Source: Plantago ovata
Taxonomy: Eukaryota; Streptophyta; Magnoliopsida; Lamiales; Plantaginaceae
Assembly (NCBI GenBank): GCA_028274465.1
Contig: CM051455.1
Coordinates: 133,706,096-133,770,095 of the forward strand
Length of the DNA: 64,000 nucleotides
Direction of reading: 5' to 3'
Part shown: positions 50,401 through 62,135 of the stretch, one piece after another
Layout of the letters: the number at the start of each line of letters is the position of its first letter
How positions within the stretch are numbered: position 1 is the first letter of the stretch
Translations under genes and position numbers: made by a program
The notes under the pieces: generated by a model
The model's input: the letters and a program-made list of their open reading frames with translations, nothing else
Database searches by the model: none
Told to the model about the DNA's origin: nothing

Positions 50401-50817
50401 CTGAGCTTTTGATGACCAACTCATCAGATGTTCTGTATTTGCTTATTTATTATTTTGTCTGTCTTATGCAGAGTCAAGCATTACAGCTGCACACTGGTTA
50501 TAGACCATGTGAACTGAAAGAGTGTGTTTTCAAACTTCACAATCTACAACGTAAAAGTGAAGCAGTTCAACACTCTGTCAAACAAAAGTATGCAAACCAC
50601 AAGGTAATTGGTATGAAGAAAGCATAATATAATTTCTGAAGTCCAAACTGAACATTAAAATTAGAGTTTTATGCTTCATTGTACTCACCTACATTTCCGT
50701 TCTTCCACAAGACTCTGATGTTACTTCACGATTTTCTTTGAACAGTTCAAATGTGTTGCATCACTGAAGCCACTTGCAGAAGTTCCTGCTCACTATTTTG
50801 AGGATTCAGCTGCATGA
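46959..50817 (+). CDS. CYCA3: A3-type cyclin, copy 3 (intact), with 7SL copy C in intron 6
   Basis: Eight exons: 46959-47231, 48037-48269, 48346-48421, 48510-48586, 48742-48775, 48890-49036, 50472-50603 and 50746-50817 (TGA). They give 347 aa. Exons 2 to 8 have exactly the lengths of copy 1 (233, 76, 77, 34, 147, 132, 72), all in frame. The destruction box is retained (RKVLGDITN), as are the cyclin box [20 protein letters not shown] and [16 protein letters not shown]. Role as for copy 1: a CDK-activating A3 cyclin. Intron 6 is 1435 bp instead of 120 bp because it contains a complete 7SL gene in the same orientation. A splice across it is required for the full C-terminal fold. If splicing failed, the product would end soon after exon 6. 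Confidence 0.9.
47427..47482. repeat. (CATA)n microsatellite in intron 1 of cyclin copy 3
   Basis: About thirteen CATA units, nearly perfect. Confidence 0.92.
49531..49572 (+). promoter_or_regulatory. USE and TATA of 7SL copy C
   Basis: atcccacatta (49531-49541) and tttataa (49566-49572), 24 bp apart. This is the best TATA of the six. Confidence 0.82.
49596..49894 (+). ncRNA. 7SL (signal recognition particle) RNA, copy C
   Basis: About 299 nt, same type as copy A (gctcagcaatgcgag, ccatgtgggttgggcg) and complete, with Alu-domain and S-domain words in order, closing 3' strand gaacaacaatc and a T7 stop. The start lies 30 bp from the TATA, as in copies A, B and D. It is in sense inside intron 6 of the intact cyclin copy 3. 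One Alu-domain base is altered (gagcttgttaccc). With the strongest promoter and terminator it is a leading candidate for an active gene. Confidence 0.83.
49894..49900 (+). terminator. Pol III terminator of 7SL copy C
   Basis: Seven T after gaacaacaatc. Confidence 0.78.
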
Positions 50818-51417
50818 TTCTTATTATCTGATTGAATCAAATAACCAAAGTAATGTGACAGCCTGACAGCTTCCTTCTTCAATACGGTAAGTACCAATGT
50901 CTTTTCTTTTGGACCTCTAAAGGGATCTTACACGAAGTAACCCTGGAACTCCTCGATAGGTGTACAATGTTGTACGAAGCATAACTTCAATATCAAAGCT
51001 TTGCACTACATAAACATATCTCTTTAAGGTAGTAACTAGGCACTGCATAAACATGGAATATGTGTCTCTCTTTCGCGTAGTATCTAGTAATGAAGCAATG
51101 TATGTATCTCTATTCATGGTATTTCATTGTTCCTGTATGAAATTGTACTTAGATTCTATGTTAGTTCTTGAATCAATGTGCCACAAGATTTGCTGCAGCA
51201 AGTGAAACCAAAATTGGAATGCTATTATGCTAGTCATGGTTTTATCACTCAAATTCTCGAACCATGTATCGAGTCCTCTAAAGTTGTAATCTCAAAGTCT
51301 AAGCTGAAGAGATATGTATCCACAAGTCCTCAGAACATACGGGGAGCAATCGGAATACAAGTCAAATCATTATGCAAAGGATGGGGTCAGTAAATGAAAT
51401 GATAGAAATCATTAATT
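50818..51417. other. 3' flank of cyclin copy 3
   Basis: Holds the 3'UTR of cyclin copy 3 and the upstream flank of 7SL copy D. It is similar to 44351-44955. No separate gene. Confidence 0.5.
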
Positions 51418-51459
51418 AACCCACATCAGAAAAATAGAACAAGTAAACCTTATTTATGA
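51418..51459 (+). promoter_or_regulatory. USE and TATA of 7SL copy D
   Basis: aacccacatca (51418-51428) and tttatga (51453-51459), 24 bp apart, identical boxes to copy B. Confidence 0.76.
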
Positions 51460-51482
51460 GTCTCTACCAAACTAATTAGTTC

Positions 51483-51781
51483 GCCGAGCTCAGTAATGCG
51501 AGCTTGTGACCTGAATGGGGGCATCAAGGTTGTTGAACGTTGGTTCAGTCCAATTGGCTGGGCTCGGAGGCTATTACTGGTCTGCCCGTCCCAAGCTGGG
51601 AGTTGGTTCATGGGGCTCGGGCGTAAGCTTGGTCTTCATGGGCTTTAGAGTGGAGGAAACCGCACGAGGCTGGTCTGACAGAGCAGTGAGAACTTCCCGC
51701 TCTCCGCAGTGGGAGGATAACAGACCGGTGTCTCTCAGGTCCAATCAAGCCAACTGGGCTGTTCTAATTGAACAACAATCT
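51483..51781 (+). ncRNA. 7SL (signal recognition particle) RNA, copy D
   Basis: About 299 nt of the B type (ggggctcgggcgtaagcttg), complete, with cagagcagtgagaac, gggaggataacag and accggtg in the S-domain and a gaacaacaatc end before T5. Alu-domain words gagcttgtgacc and gggggcatcaagg are present. It lies about 670 bp downstream of the cyclin copy 3 stop codon, the position copy B has relative to the broken cyclin. No damage is obvious. Confidence 0.82.
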
Positions 51782-51785
51782 TTTT
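51781..51785 (+). terminator. Pol III terminator of 7SL copy D
   Basis: Five T after gaacaacaatc. Confidence 0.72.
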
Positions 51786-53051
51786 GTGGCCTAATTAGGC
51801 GGGTGCTTTCATTTGTGTGGGCAGTGGGTTGTCATGCTTTTATAACTGTTCTTCCCTGTGCCTCCCGTGTCCATCAAATGGAAAGTGGATTTTTAGGTGG
51901 ACTCGTCGATAAGTTCTTGAAAAAAATTCAGCCTGCAAACTTTGTATGGTCATACTCGGGTGATCAAGGAGCCAATAATCAGTTTGTCACATGCTCTCTA
52001 CAGTGTAGACACTAGAGTCATGGTATATGTCTAAAGCCACTTAATTCAACTAGTCTATAAGTAGATTCGAAATGCTTGGGGATAAGACTTAAACTGATTG
52101 GCAATTTGTGAGACTGATAAAATGTAACTCAGCCCTCACCCAATGTCTCTTTGGAAGATATAAGATACTGGTCAAATTACTTTCCAGTGACCAGACTAGC
52201 TAACCTGTATACTGCCTAAATCCATCCTCTTTGGAATCTCTTAGCAATCCAACGAGTCTGTATGCTCGAGATGCTTATTGAATAAAGACTTAGGCCAGTT
52301 GGCCAATGTGGAGACTGCATAGTGGAAATGTTACAAAATTTGAATCCCACTAGTTATTCAGTCCTTTTAAGGCTCAGTATCTGCATTTTCCCTACTCCCA
52401 CAAGACTAGAATTTGTATTTCATTATTCTCTTGGAAGAGTGCAAATGTTTCCTGTCACTGATGCCACCTGCAGATGTTTTGGCTCACTACTTTGAAGATT
52501 CAGTTGAATAAGTCTTATTTATCTTCTCGGAAAACACACAACAAAGTAACTTAGCAGCTTGCTTCTTTAGCATGGTATCTAGTTTCTTTTGAAAATTTAA
52601 AGGGATCTAACGAGAAGTAACCTCGTTTTATACCCATGTTGGTAATGTTCCACTATCAACTTATCGAACTGTTGGATAGGCATAAAATGTTGTATGGAAG
52701 CATCCATACAAGAGGTACATGACTTGAGTGTATTCCTCTTGTGTAGTCATTAAGCAATCTGTCTTTCTCTACTCCTGTGGTTTCATTCTTCCTGATGGTT
52801 TTATACTTGGCTACAATCAATTCGCCACAAGATTGGCATCAAGGAACCAACCTGTTTGATCGAATTGACATGCCATGAGTTTTGTTGAACTCGAATTCTC
52901 TAGCCATGTATTGAGTCATCTAAATTTACAATCTCAAGATATGTTTTCATAAGTCCTCACAACATAACAAGAGAAATCAAAACTAAGTAAAAGCACTATG
53001 TAATTAATGGATGGGGTTGTGAGTAAATGAGATGATAGAAAATCATTAGTT
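51786..53051. other. flank with cyclin exon-8 relic
   Basis: At about 52439-52512 a decayed copy of the cyclin last exon is visible (gatgccacctgcag, then ggctcactactttgaag and gattcag). The rest is unrecognised non-coding DNA. Confidence 0.55.
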
Positions 53052-53093
53052 ATCCCACATAGTGGAAACAGAACTCGTAAAACTTGCTTATGA
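53052..53093 (+). promoter_or_regulatory. USE and weak TATA of 7SL copy E
   Basis: atcccacatag (53052-53062) and cttatga (53087-53093). The spacing is kept but the TATA is weak. Confidence 0.55.
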
Positions 53094-53114
53094 GTCTGCC
53101 AAACTAAGTTGTTT

Positions 53115-53341
53115 GCCGAGTTTAGTAATGTGAGCTTGTGACCCCAATGGGGGCATCAAGGTTGTTGGACGTTGGTTCAAGCCAATTGGCTGGGCTCGGA
53201 GGCTATTTCTGGCCTGCCTGTCCCAAGCAGGGAGTTGGCCCATGTTGCTCAGGCGTAAGCTCGGTCTTCATGGGCCGTAAGCGGAGGGAACCGCACGAGG
53301 CTGGTCTGACAGAGCAGTGAAAACTTCCCGCCCTCCGCAGT
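53115..53341 (+). pseudogene. 3'-truncated 7SL RNA, copy E
   Basis: It starts gccgagtttagtaatgtgag and follows the other copies through cagagcagtgaaaac and ccctccgcag. It then diverges abruptly into ttctgggggaag, so the end of the S-domain and the whole 3' closing strand are missing. It also has a C-to-T change in the conserved gagctcag word. It cannot form the long SRP helix and no T-run stop follows at the right place. Confidence 0.8.
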
Positions 53342-54630
<1,289 letters not shown>

Positions 54631-54672
54631 ATCCCACATTGTGAATCTGGAAGATGTAAAACTGGTTCATAA
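54631..54672 (+). promoter_or_regulatory. USE and degenerate TATA of 7SL copy F
   Basis: atcccacattg (54631-54641), a good USE, and ttcataa (54666-54672) in the TATA position at the usual 24-bp distance. Confidence 0.6.
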
Positions 54673-54696
54673 CTTTCTTAAATGAGTAACCTGTTC

Positions 54697-55001
54697 GCTG
54701 AGCTCAGTAATGCGAGCTTGTGACCCAAATTGGGACTTTAAGGTTGTTGAACATGGGGTCATTCTGATTGGCTGGACCTAGAGTACTCGATACTGGCCTG
54801 CCCGTTCCAAGCGGGGAGTTAGTCTAAGGGTCTCAGGGCGAAGGCCTGAGTTTTGTGGGCCTTTAGAGCGGGGGGATCAGCGTCAGGCTGGTTTCACAGA
54901 GCAGCGAAAACCTCCCGCTCTTCGCAGTAGAAGGATAACAGGCCGGTGCTCCTTAGGTCCATCAAAAGACAATTTGGCTGCTCCTATTGGGACTTCAACC
55001 T
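54697..55001 (+). ncRNA. 7SL (signal recognition particle) RNA, copy F (diverged)
   Basis: About 305 nt and clearly the most diverged complete copy. It keeps gagcttgtgaccc in the Alu domain, cagagcagcgaaaacctccc in the S-domain and gataacaggccggtgctcc, which are closer to the general plant 7SL pattern as I know it than the other copies. The gggggcat word of the Alu domain has become ttgggacttt, and the closing 3' strand (gggacttcaacc) pairs less obviously. Only T4 follows directly, with T5 a few bases later. It may be an older member or a decaying gene. Confidence 0.65.
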
Positions 55002-55013
55002 TTTCTTATTTTT
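55001..55013 (+). terminator. possible Pol III terminator of 7SL copy F
   Basis: T4 at 55001-55004 and T5 at 55009-55013. Confidence 0.45.
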
Positions 55014-55491
55014 CTCCATTTAAAATATCTGTTTGATTGATCTCAAATTTATTTGTATGGTGAGTGGATGAGGACTAGACAAGCTCAAGTTTATTATAGC
55101 TAGTAAGCTCAGGTGATTCATCCACTGTCTGTTTGCTGTCTGAAATTATGGAAACTGAGTCAGCTCAGCCATAAAGTCTAATTATGACCAAGTGCTAGGA
55201 GTCTACCCAATATGATTATGCTTTCAAAGACCATAGTACCCTCTTGAATCTGATCAGGACTATGCATTAAACTGATTGATATTCGATTTCGATGTTTTAG
55301 TACATTGAAATCTAAGCAAAAGAAACATAAAAAACATTTAGGGTTCTACAAACAGGAAGTTCTTTACATGATCAAATGGACTAGTTAACAACTTATATTA
55401 TTCCCAGCTAGTAAAAGCTAGAGTATGACCTCAACATGATTTTTAGCTTAACCAAAGGTCATAGCAAGCAGTTTCAGTTTGCATGCTGATT
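55014..55491. other. intergenic DNA
   Basis: Between 7SL copy F and the zinc-finger stop codon. It should include the zinc-finger 3'UTR; nothing else is recognised. Confidence 0.45.
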
Positions 55492-55989
55492 TCATAGTCT
55501 GAGATTTAAGTCAGGTGCATTTGAGTTATCCAGTTGCTGCGGCTCCATTCGAAAACTCCCAGGCCACATCAAACCTGCCCCAGACTGCCTGCTGATTCCA
55601 AATCTTGTATCAGCATCAGTGAATCTCGCCGCTGAAATCGCTGTTCCGTCCCTGTCCGGTTTGTGGACGAGAGAGTGAGCCTGTACACCCAGTGACTTGA
55701 ACACAGAACCTTGCATCATGAACCTATGCGATGACTGGTAATGCCTCACTGCTCCTCGTTCCCTCTTGTGAGCGTTCTGGTGACCTCCCAGTGCTTGCGA
55801 GCTGTAAAATTTCCTCGCGCAGAAATTGCACGAGAAAACCTTAGTTGGTGGGCTTGGTTTCGAGTCTATCTCTCTTCGTGCTTGGGGCGGAAAAGCCACT
55901 CCAAGACGCAGACTCAACCACTGATCACTACCTGACCCTTGTTCTGGCGCTAATTCCAGCTGGTTGCTGCTTTCTTGATCACTTTGCAT
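55492..55989 (-). CDS. single C2H2 (QALGGH) zinc-finger protein with EAR-like C-terminus
   Basis: Single exon, 165 aa, ATG at 55989-55987 and stop TGA at 55494-55492. The frame continues five codons further only from a TTG. The single plant-type finger is FSCNFCARKFYSSQALGGHQ then NAHKRERG (about residues 52-79), with the QALGGH helix that contacts DNA. The C-terminus ends DLNLRL, an EAR-like repression motif that recruits TOPLESS-type corepressors. N-terminal WLSLRLG may be a second one. This layout is that of the ZFP1/3/4/7 group of nuclear repressors acting in hormone signalling and trichome or organ development. The specific member cannot be named. Upstream sequence to 56.3 kb looks like promoter. 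Confidence 0.9.
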   Translation of the reverse strand: MQSDQESSNQLELAPEQGSGSDQWLSLRLGVAFPPQARREIDSKPSPPTKVFSCNFCARKFYSSQALGGHQNAHKRERGAVRHYQSSHRFMMQGSVFKSLGVQAHSLVHKPDRDGTAISAARFTDADTRFGISRQSGAGLMWPGSFRMEPQQLDNSNAPDLNLRL

Positions 55990-57936
55990 CTTTTCTTTCT
56001 CCAAAGTGTCAAACTCAAAGTTGTTTCTTTTCTCTACAAGTATGGGTTAAACTGAGATTGACTAGGTTGATGAAGCAATGTGAGTGATATAGGACAGACA
56101 ATGTAAGTATGTCATAGTCATATGTACACAGATGATACCACATTCTGTTACTGCCCCCACCAAAAGTGATGCTTGGAGTTTTGAAGGGGGAGAATTCTGT
56201 CTGATGTCATCTCTCATTGTTGCTTTGCCTCTACCTGTCAATCTAGCTTTATATTCTCCACTACTACCCAACTTTGCTTTTTTCACTTCCCTTATCTGTT
56301 GAAAGAGAAACCACATCATCTTTAACTGGTTCCCATTGAATATTGATCACTTCAAAAGTAAATAGACCTTGTACAGATCCTAGACATAAGATTATATTTC
56401 CAGTCAAATCATGATGAGTCTCATGATCTTTATGTATTGCCTACCAAGCCATGCACCTTATTCTCCCATCTTTTCATAATTAATTCTTATCCTAACTTAT
56501 CACCGACGATCCCAGGAATATTACTTCGAAATCAAACCCGAAGTAAGTGGTATTTGTGCTTCTATTTTCGATGCTACCTTTGCTTATTATTGCGAATATG
56601 GGTGCGGATCCGATGAGTTTGATAACAGTCCTGGTGTTACTAGAGTTCCCAGTTTGCATCCTAGTTACTCAGTGTCACGCTAGTGTAAAGTATGTGAGTC
56701 TTTACCTATTTACACTGTAGTGACAACAAAGTGGTATAAAAGGAGGATTCTTGAGATTAGGTACCATGTTAGTTAAATGTATTTGTCCCAGGATTAGTGT
56801 TCCCTACATGAGAAAAAGGTGAGTGAAAGATGAGCTTGATGCAGGTTTGTAACTTGGAAATGATGTGATATATTTCTTGGGTTTCTATTTTGGTCCATAC
56901 AAATGTGTTCTGAATAAAGTGGTGGGTCTAGAGGCATGTCAATAATGGTGAGAAAAGCAGTGTTTCATTTCATGGGTATCTCAACTAGTTCCTTTTAGCT
57001 TCTACTAAGAAACATGAGTATCTAAGTGGTGTCATGATGTTGGATCTTCTTTGGCATCCACCATGTGGATGGTAGTGAGGTAGAACTTTACCCATTAGAA
57101 TCAACACACAAATTAACTATTCATTTGATAAGATGTTCAAAACGTAAATGAAAATGTATGCATAAGTGAAAGTGATTAAAGTTTTATTGAACGCCAAGGA
57201 AGGCAAAACGGGTATATTGAACACCCAGAAATGAGAAACGGGTATAATTCTTCGGCACGAATTGAGTGGAGGGATCAAGCATATCTAGTCACTCACTAGT
57301 GGCATAGCAACTTGGCAGAGGGAATTTAAAAAAAAAAAAAAAAAAAAAGAAAGAAAAAATCTCTATAGTTGATACTTGATATAGTACTTGGTTGTTTGTG
57401 ACCTTGTTAAGTTTCCACATGTTACTTGCTTCCTGTGAGGATTGGAGAATCCAAGAAGACATATCTTCTTCTGTTTTCAACTTGCTAGATTCGTTTCGAA
57501 TTCATTTAAAAACTTGATTTACCTAATGGTAAAGTGTTCAGTTGTAGTATCTATTTAAATTGAAATAAGATTGCAGCAAGGGAATAGAAGATAAACACGA
57601 ATAGTGAGTGCATATATATAAAGAGAGAGATTATTGATGAGGTAATAATAATGATGATAGGACATTTGAACAAACAGCATCTAAAGGACCAATCCTTTGA
57701 AGATGCTTTGTGTTTGGCCTAACAAAGTCACGTAGCTATTGCGACATCACACAATTTGCACGACCACCTAACTAATTTATCTTTCCACGAATTCATTCCG
57801 TCCCATAAAACTTTACAGTCGTGGGTGGGACGGAGGGAGTACTAGCTAGGCAGTAACATGGGAAACAAGAACCTAACGGTTTGCCAGCGGTTTAAACATA
57901 GTATACCTCCTCGTAACAAAACTATCGACGTACTAG
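55990..57936. other. intergenic DNA between zinc-finger and fucosidase genes
   Basis: Promoter of the zinc-finger gene at left. A two-copy ~30-bp repeat (attgaac..gaaacgggtat-like) lies at 57186-57245, an A-rich tract at about 57327-57356, and a deleted Stowaway MITE at 57793-57839. No gene recognised. Confidence 0.45.
57793..57839. mobile_element. deletion derivative of a Stowaway MITE
   Basis: cattccgtccc and gtgggacggagggag face each other only about 20 bp apart, with TA after the right end. It is the two ends of a Stowaway-like element with the middle lost. Confidence 0.55.
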
Positions 57937-60900
57937 TTATTCTGCCTTAACCAATTTCAACTGCTTATCATAAGTGTAAACTAGTCCACATGAAATGTTA
58001 ACTGTGGCTATAACACTCCTGTAGTGTAATTTCTTGACAGTGCTCTGATTTGTTGACCGAACGCTAACTTTGTCAAGATTTCCAGCACTCCAACAGATGC
58101 TAACAGTAACTCCACCGCGAGCTTTCAGACCTTTAACGCATCCATTAGGCCATTTATCAGCAGGAAGGGCTGGAAGCAAGTACAAGTCTTTGAAGGTGCT
58201 CTGTACTAGCATTTCTGCTATTGCTGCTGAAAACCTGCAGGAATGCACCAGTTGAGTTTCAAAATCAGACAACATATTCGATTTCAACGAGTCATTTCAG
58301 CCTTCTACTGGCTAATTATGAGTCACTTAATTTGCACTGTAGAACATGTAGAACTGTAGAAGCTAGCAGATGCATCATCCTATTAGGGATAAGGGATGTG
58401 TATGAGCGACTGACTTACATGCCTTTAAAATCGCACACAGACACCACCAATATATATATGCCATTAATAACTTGAAGAATGTGAAGCAAGAGATTAGTTT
58501 TACTGACCCAAAATTAGCGTCAATCTGGAAGGGTGGATGTGCAGTGAATAGGTTTGCATACAATCCTCCTTCATAGTTACCTTCATGGTTTGTATCAATC
58601 AAATCGAAGATATGCTTTACCATTCGATATGCATGGTCGCTTTTATGGAGGCGTGCCCACAGTGAAGCTTTCCATGTCGTAGACCATCCTGGACCTTCCT
58701 CTCCTGTTTTCAGGAAACATGATAAAGTTATACAAGCGAACAATGTACTTAGTCTTTGATTAATGTTTATAAATAAACTACTGACAAACAAGTCTACCTC
58801 TTTTGATCAGTGTATTTTCTGCTGCTTTGCATAGCTCCGGAGTGTCTTCAATGTTGATGCTATGGCCTGGATACAGGCCAAATAACTGTGATACGTGCCT
58901 ATGATGAACGTCTGGATCAACAAAATCTTCTGCCTGAGGCAATGAACGTTTTAGAGAATAGTATAAATCATCATTCATCTCTCAAATGAATACATTGTAT
59001 CCTTCAACAGTCTTACCCATTCCATGATGGTACTATCATTTGTGATTCTGATAGGGTAAAGACATGGTTGAGCTTCACGAACCCTCTTGATTAGATCATC
59101 GTCACTCTTACCGAGTTCCTGCATTTGATTTTTTTTTTTTAAATCACAATCAGAAGTATAGCCAAGATGAGATCTGAAATATTCGAGAATCCCAAAAGAG
59201 ACATTACCTTACTAGCCATTACAATCACAGAAAACATTTCTCTGATGATTTCCATGTCCATAGCTGAAGAGTAGCTCACACTAGCCTGTTTACCACCAGA
59301 AGCAGTAAAATAATGTTCGGGAGATGTTGATGGATTTGTTCCTAGATATCCTCCACGAACCTTGACCAACCAGTCCAATAGAAACAAAGCGCACCCTTCC
59401 ATTAATGAATATGCTCGGTTTCTGAGGAATTCCTGTAAAGACAGACAACCAGTCTTTCAATGACTTGGTCAATGGTTTCATACACAACTCAAGAAAAGAT
59501 CCTGCTTCTTTTCTTCTGTACATTTCACAGATACTTACTTTGTCCATAGTATAGGTGTAGTGCTCCCACAAATGTGTACAAAGCCATGCTCCGCCCATCG
59601 GCCATAAAGCCCACAGGGCTTCACCACGATCAGGAGATGTTTTTGCCCATATATCAGACACCTGATGAGCAACCCAACCGTTGGCTCCATAGTTTACCTG
59701 TAACATTCTGCAACTAAGTACGTGAAGGCTACACATACACTCACAGAAACAGAATATATGACAGTTTTTCCGCTAACAAAAGTTCTTTGAAGAAAAAACA
59801 ATCACCTTTGCAGTTTTCTTTCCATTCACTGAAAGAGACGAGATGAAGTCGAACAATGGCTCTTGAGACTCTTTAAGGTTGCAAGAAAGAGCAGCCCAGT
59901 AGTTCATTTGCAGATTGATATTCAAGTGAGGAGCAGCACTGAGATGAAAGATAACACATTACAATCAATATTCTTGGATTTTCATAAGAAAGAGTGCTTG
60001 TAGAATTAGAACATACTCCCATGGAGGATTGACATTGTTGTTCCAGATTCCTTGCAAGTTTGAGACCTGTGTTCCTGGCCGCGAGCAAGAAATCATCAGA
60101 TAACGGCCGTACTGGAACAGAAGCTCAACCATAGAGGGATCTTCATCCATTTTGAAAGACTGGACTCTCTGTGCACTGGTGAATGTGTCCTTGTCCACTT
60201 CACTCGAATTTAAGTCATTTCCCATGATGGGGCTTCTTGAAAGCTGGAGTGAAACACGATGAAAGAGCGACTGATAGTCATCCACATGGCGACTGTAAAG
60301 ATCAGAGTACGAATATCTTTTTGCTAAACCCATTGTAGTTAAAGCCTCATGCCCAGGATCCCTTTTTGAGTCAGCAGGATCAATAAATGGCCCGTCAAAC
60401 GACGATGATGCCACAAACCGTATAACAACCCAGTCAGAATTTTCTATCGAAAGTTTTCTATCATCCACAACATGTAGCTCTCCAGAGCCTCCACTAATCT
60501 GTAAATCAAGAACCGCAGAATATTGAATTCCTTTAGGATTATCATCAGATGCGTTGCCAATCCTGCGAGGACAACTTCCGTTCATGATAATCTGGTTTTT
60601 GTCTTTCACATACGAATGATGACGCATCTGGCTATCTAGAGATACTGTAAAATTCAGAGATGCTGGCTTGTTTGCAGAAATCTTGATCACAATGACATTA
60701 TCTGGATTTGATGCAAAATGCTCCCTTAAGAAGTCGACTCCATTAACAGAATACTGAACTTTTACTGTTGCAGTGTCTAAATCCAGCACTCTCTGGTATG
60801 TATTCTCATTGTATTTTGCATGAGAATCATCAAACTCCAGTTTTATATCACCTAAGAGCTGGTAAACCTGTGTTGCAACCAAATGTAGTTGAAGCAAACT

Positions 60901-62135
60901 AAGTACATTGAAACTTAGCTTTTTCTGTAAAAACTAAAGTTGGGGTAACAAAAGAGACCATACAGCAGATGGATTCCCAGACAAATTAACTGCAAGTGCA
61001 GTGGCTTCTGCATATCTTCCATCGTCAACAAGTTTCCTGACCTTTGATAACGTCTTATGAGCTGAGCGGTTCGTGTAATCTCCAGGATATCCTGTCCATA
61101 GTGTATCCTCTGCATCAACAGAGAGACAATTACGAAAGTAAAACATCTCTCATGACTTTCGCATTAGTCCTAACTCAGTACATAAATTGGCAAACCTCCA
61201 CATTATATATATGTACCAAGTACCAGGCCTTTCAAGGTTGCTTCATTGCACCCTATTGGCCATGAAATCTTGACCAAACTCTGACTACCACACTTAGTGT
61301 TTTGCAAAACCAGCTGCTTACGCTTTATCCAGCTTAAAAGAAGCTGTCTTTCCGAATCAGCTCAGACGTACAGGTGATGATTGTAGGAATGAGCTTATTC
61401 TTGGCAGTTCACTTGAAATCATGCATTGATAGTAAGTATTTATAAATCCACCAAATTCAGTTTCACCTGAAGTCAATTTTACCTAATTAATCATACTAAA
61501 CTTAATAATCACAATTCACAACACTGTTTCTTCTATTGCCACAACATGGTTCATTTAACATTTTGCACTACACTTGAAGTCACCAAGTCACTACAACTAA
61601 GTAAATCAACCAATCCAACAGTTGTACATAGTGTGTATGTCCGACCAAACGGGTTAACAAGGTGACCGATAGCTGATTAGTCATCTCATTTCATTGACAT
61701 TTACCAACATACATAAGTACATAACAAGACTGTTAACTGATTAGTTATCTCATTCCATTTCATTAACAATTAATGTATTCATGACATACATAATAAGAGT
61801 ACTAATGATAACAAAAACGATGAAAGATCGAAAAAACGAAAGAAAACAATGTAATAGCTAGAGAGAGATTTACCATTGAGATTAACAGTGTCATTGAGAA
61901 CAGAACCCCAGATCATAGCGCCAAGGCGACCATTCCCAATGGGTAGAGCATCAGTCCAGTGTTTGGCAGAGGCATTAAACCTTACCTCAAGCTTCCTCCT
62001 TGCAACATCCATACTTGAGCTCCAAACATCCTCCTTATCCTTGAGTACAGTAGCAGCAGCAACAAGTCCAAGAAACAATCTTGAGCTGCAGAAAATCAAA
62101 ATAAGGAAGACAAAAGTGGAATTGGATATTGACAT
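57937..62135 (-). CDS. FUC95A: GH95 alpha-L-fucosidase (apoplastic, FUC95A/AXY8 type)
   Basis: Ten exons on the minus strand: 62135-61874, 61109-60964, 60867-60017, 59938-59806, 59697-59539, 59432-59208, 59118-59017, 58933-58798, 58703-58508 and 58234-57937 (TAA). They give 835 aa, all junctions GT/AG and in frame. The first ~28 residues form a hydrophobic signal peptide (FVFLILIFC..LFLGLVAA), so the enzyme is secreted to the wall. Family GH95 motifs follow in order: WTDALPIGNGRLGAM, HLNINLQMNYW (the NxN pair that activates water), WALWPMGGAWL, TNPSTSPEHYF (with the general acid Glu) and FQIDANFG (catalytic-site Asp). The enzyme removes alpha-1,2-fucose from xyloglucan oligosaccharides. The start is the first ATG; a longer frame has only a TTG. 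All key residues are present. Confidence 0.95.
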
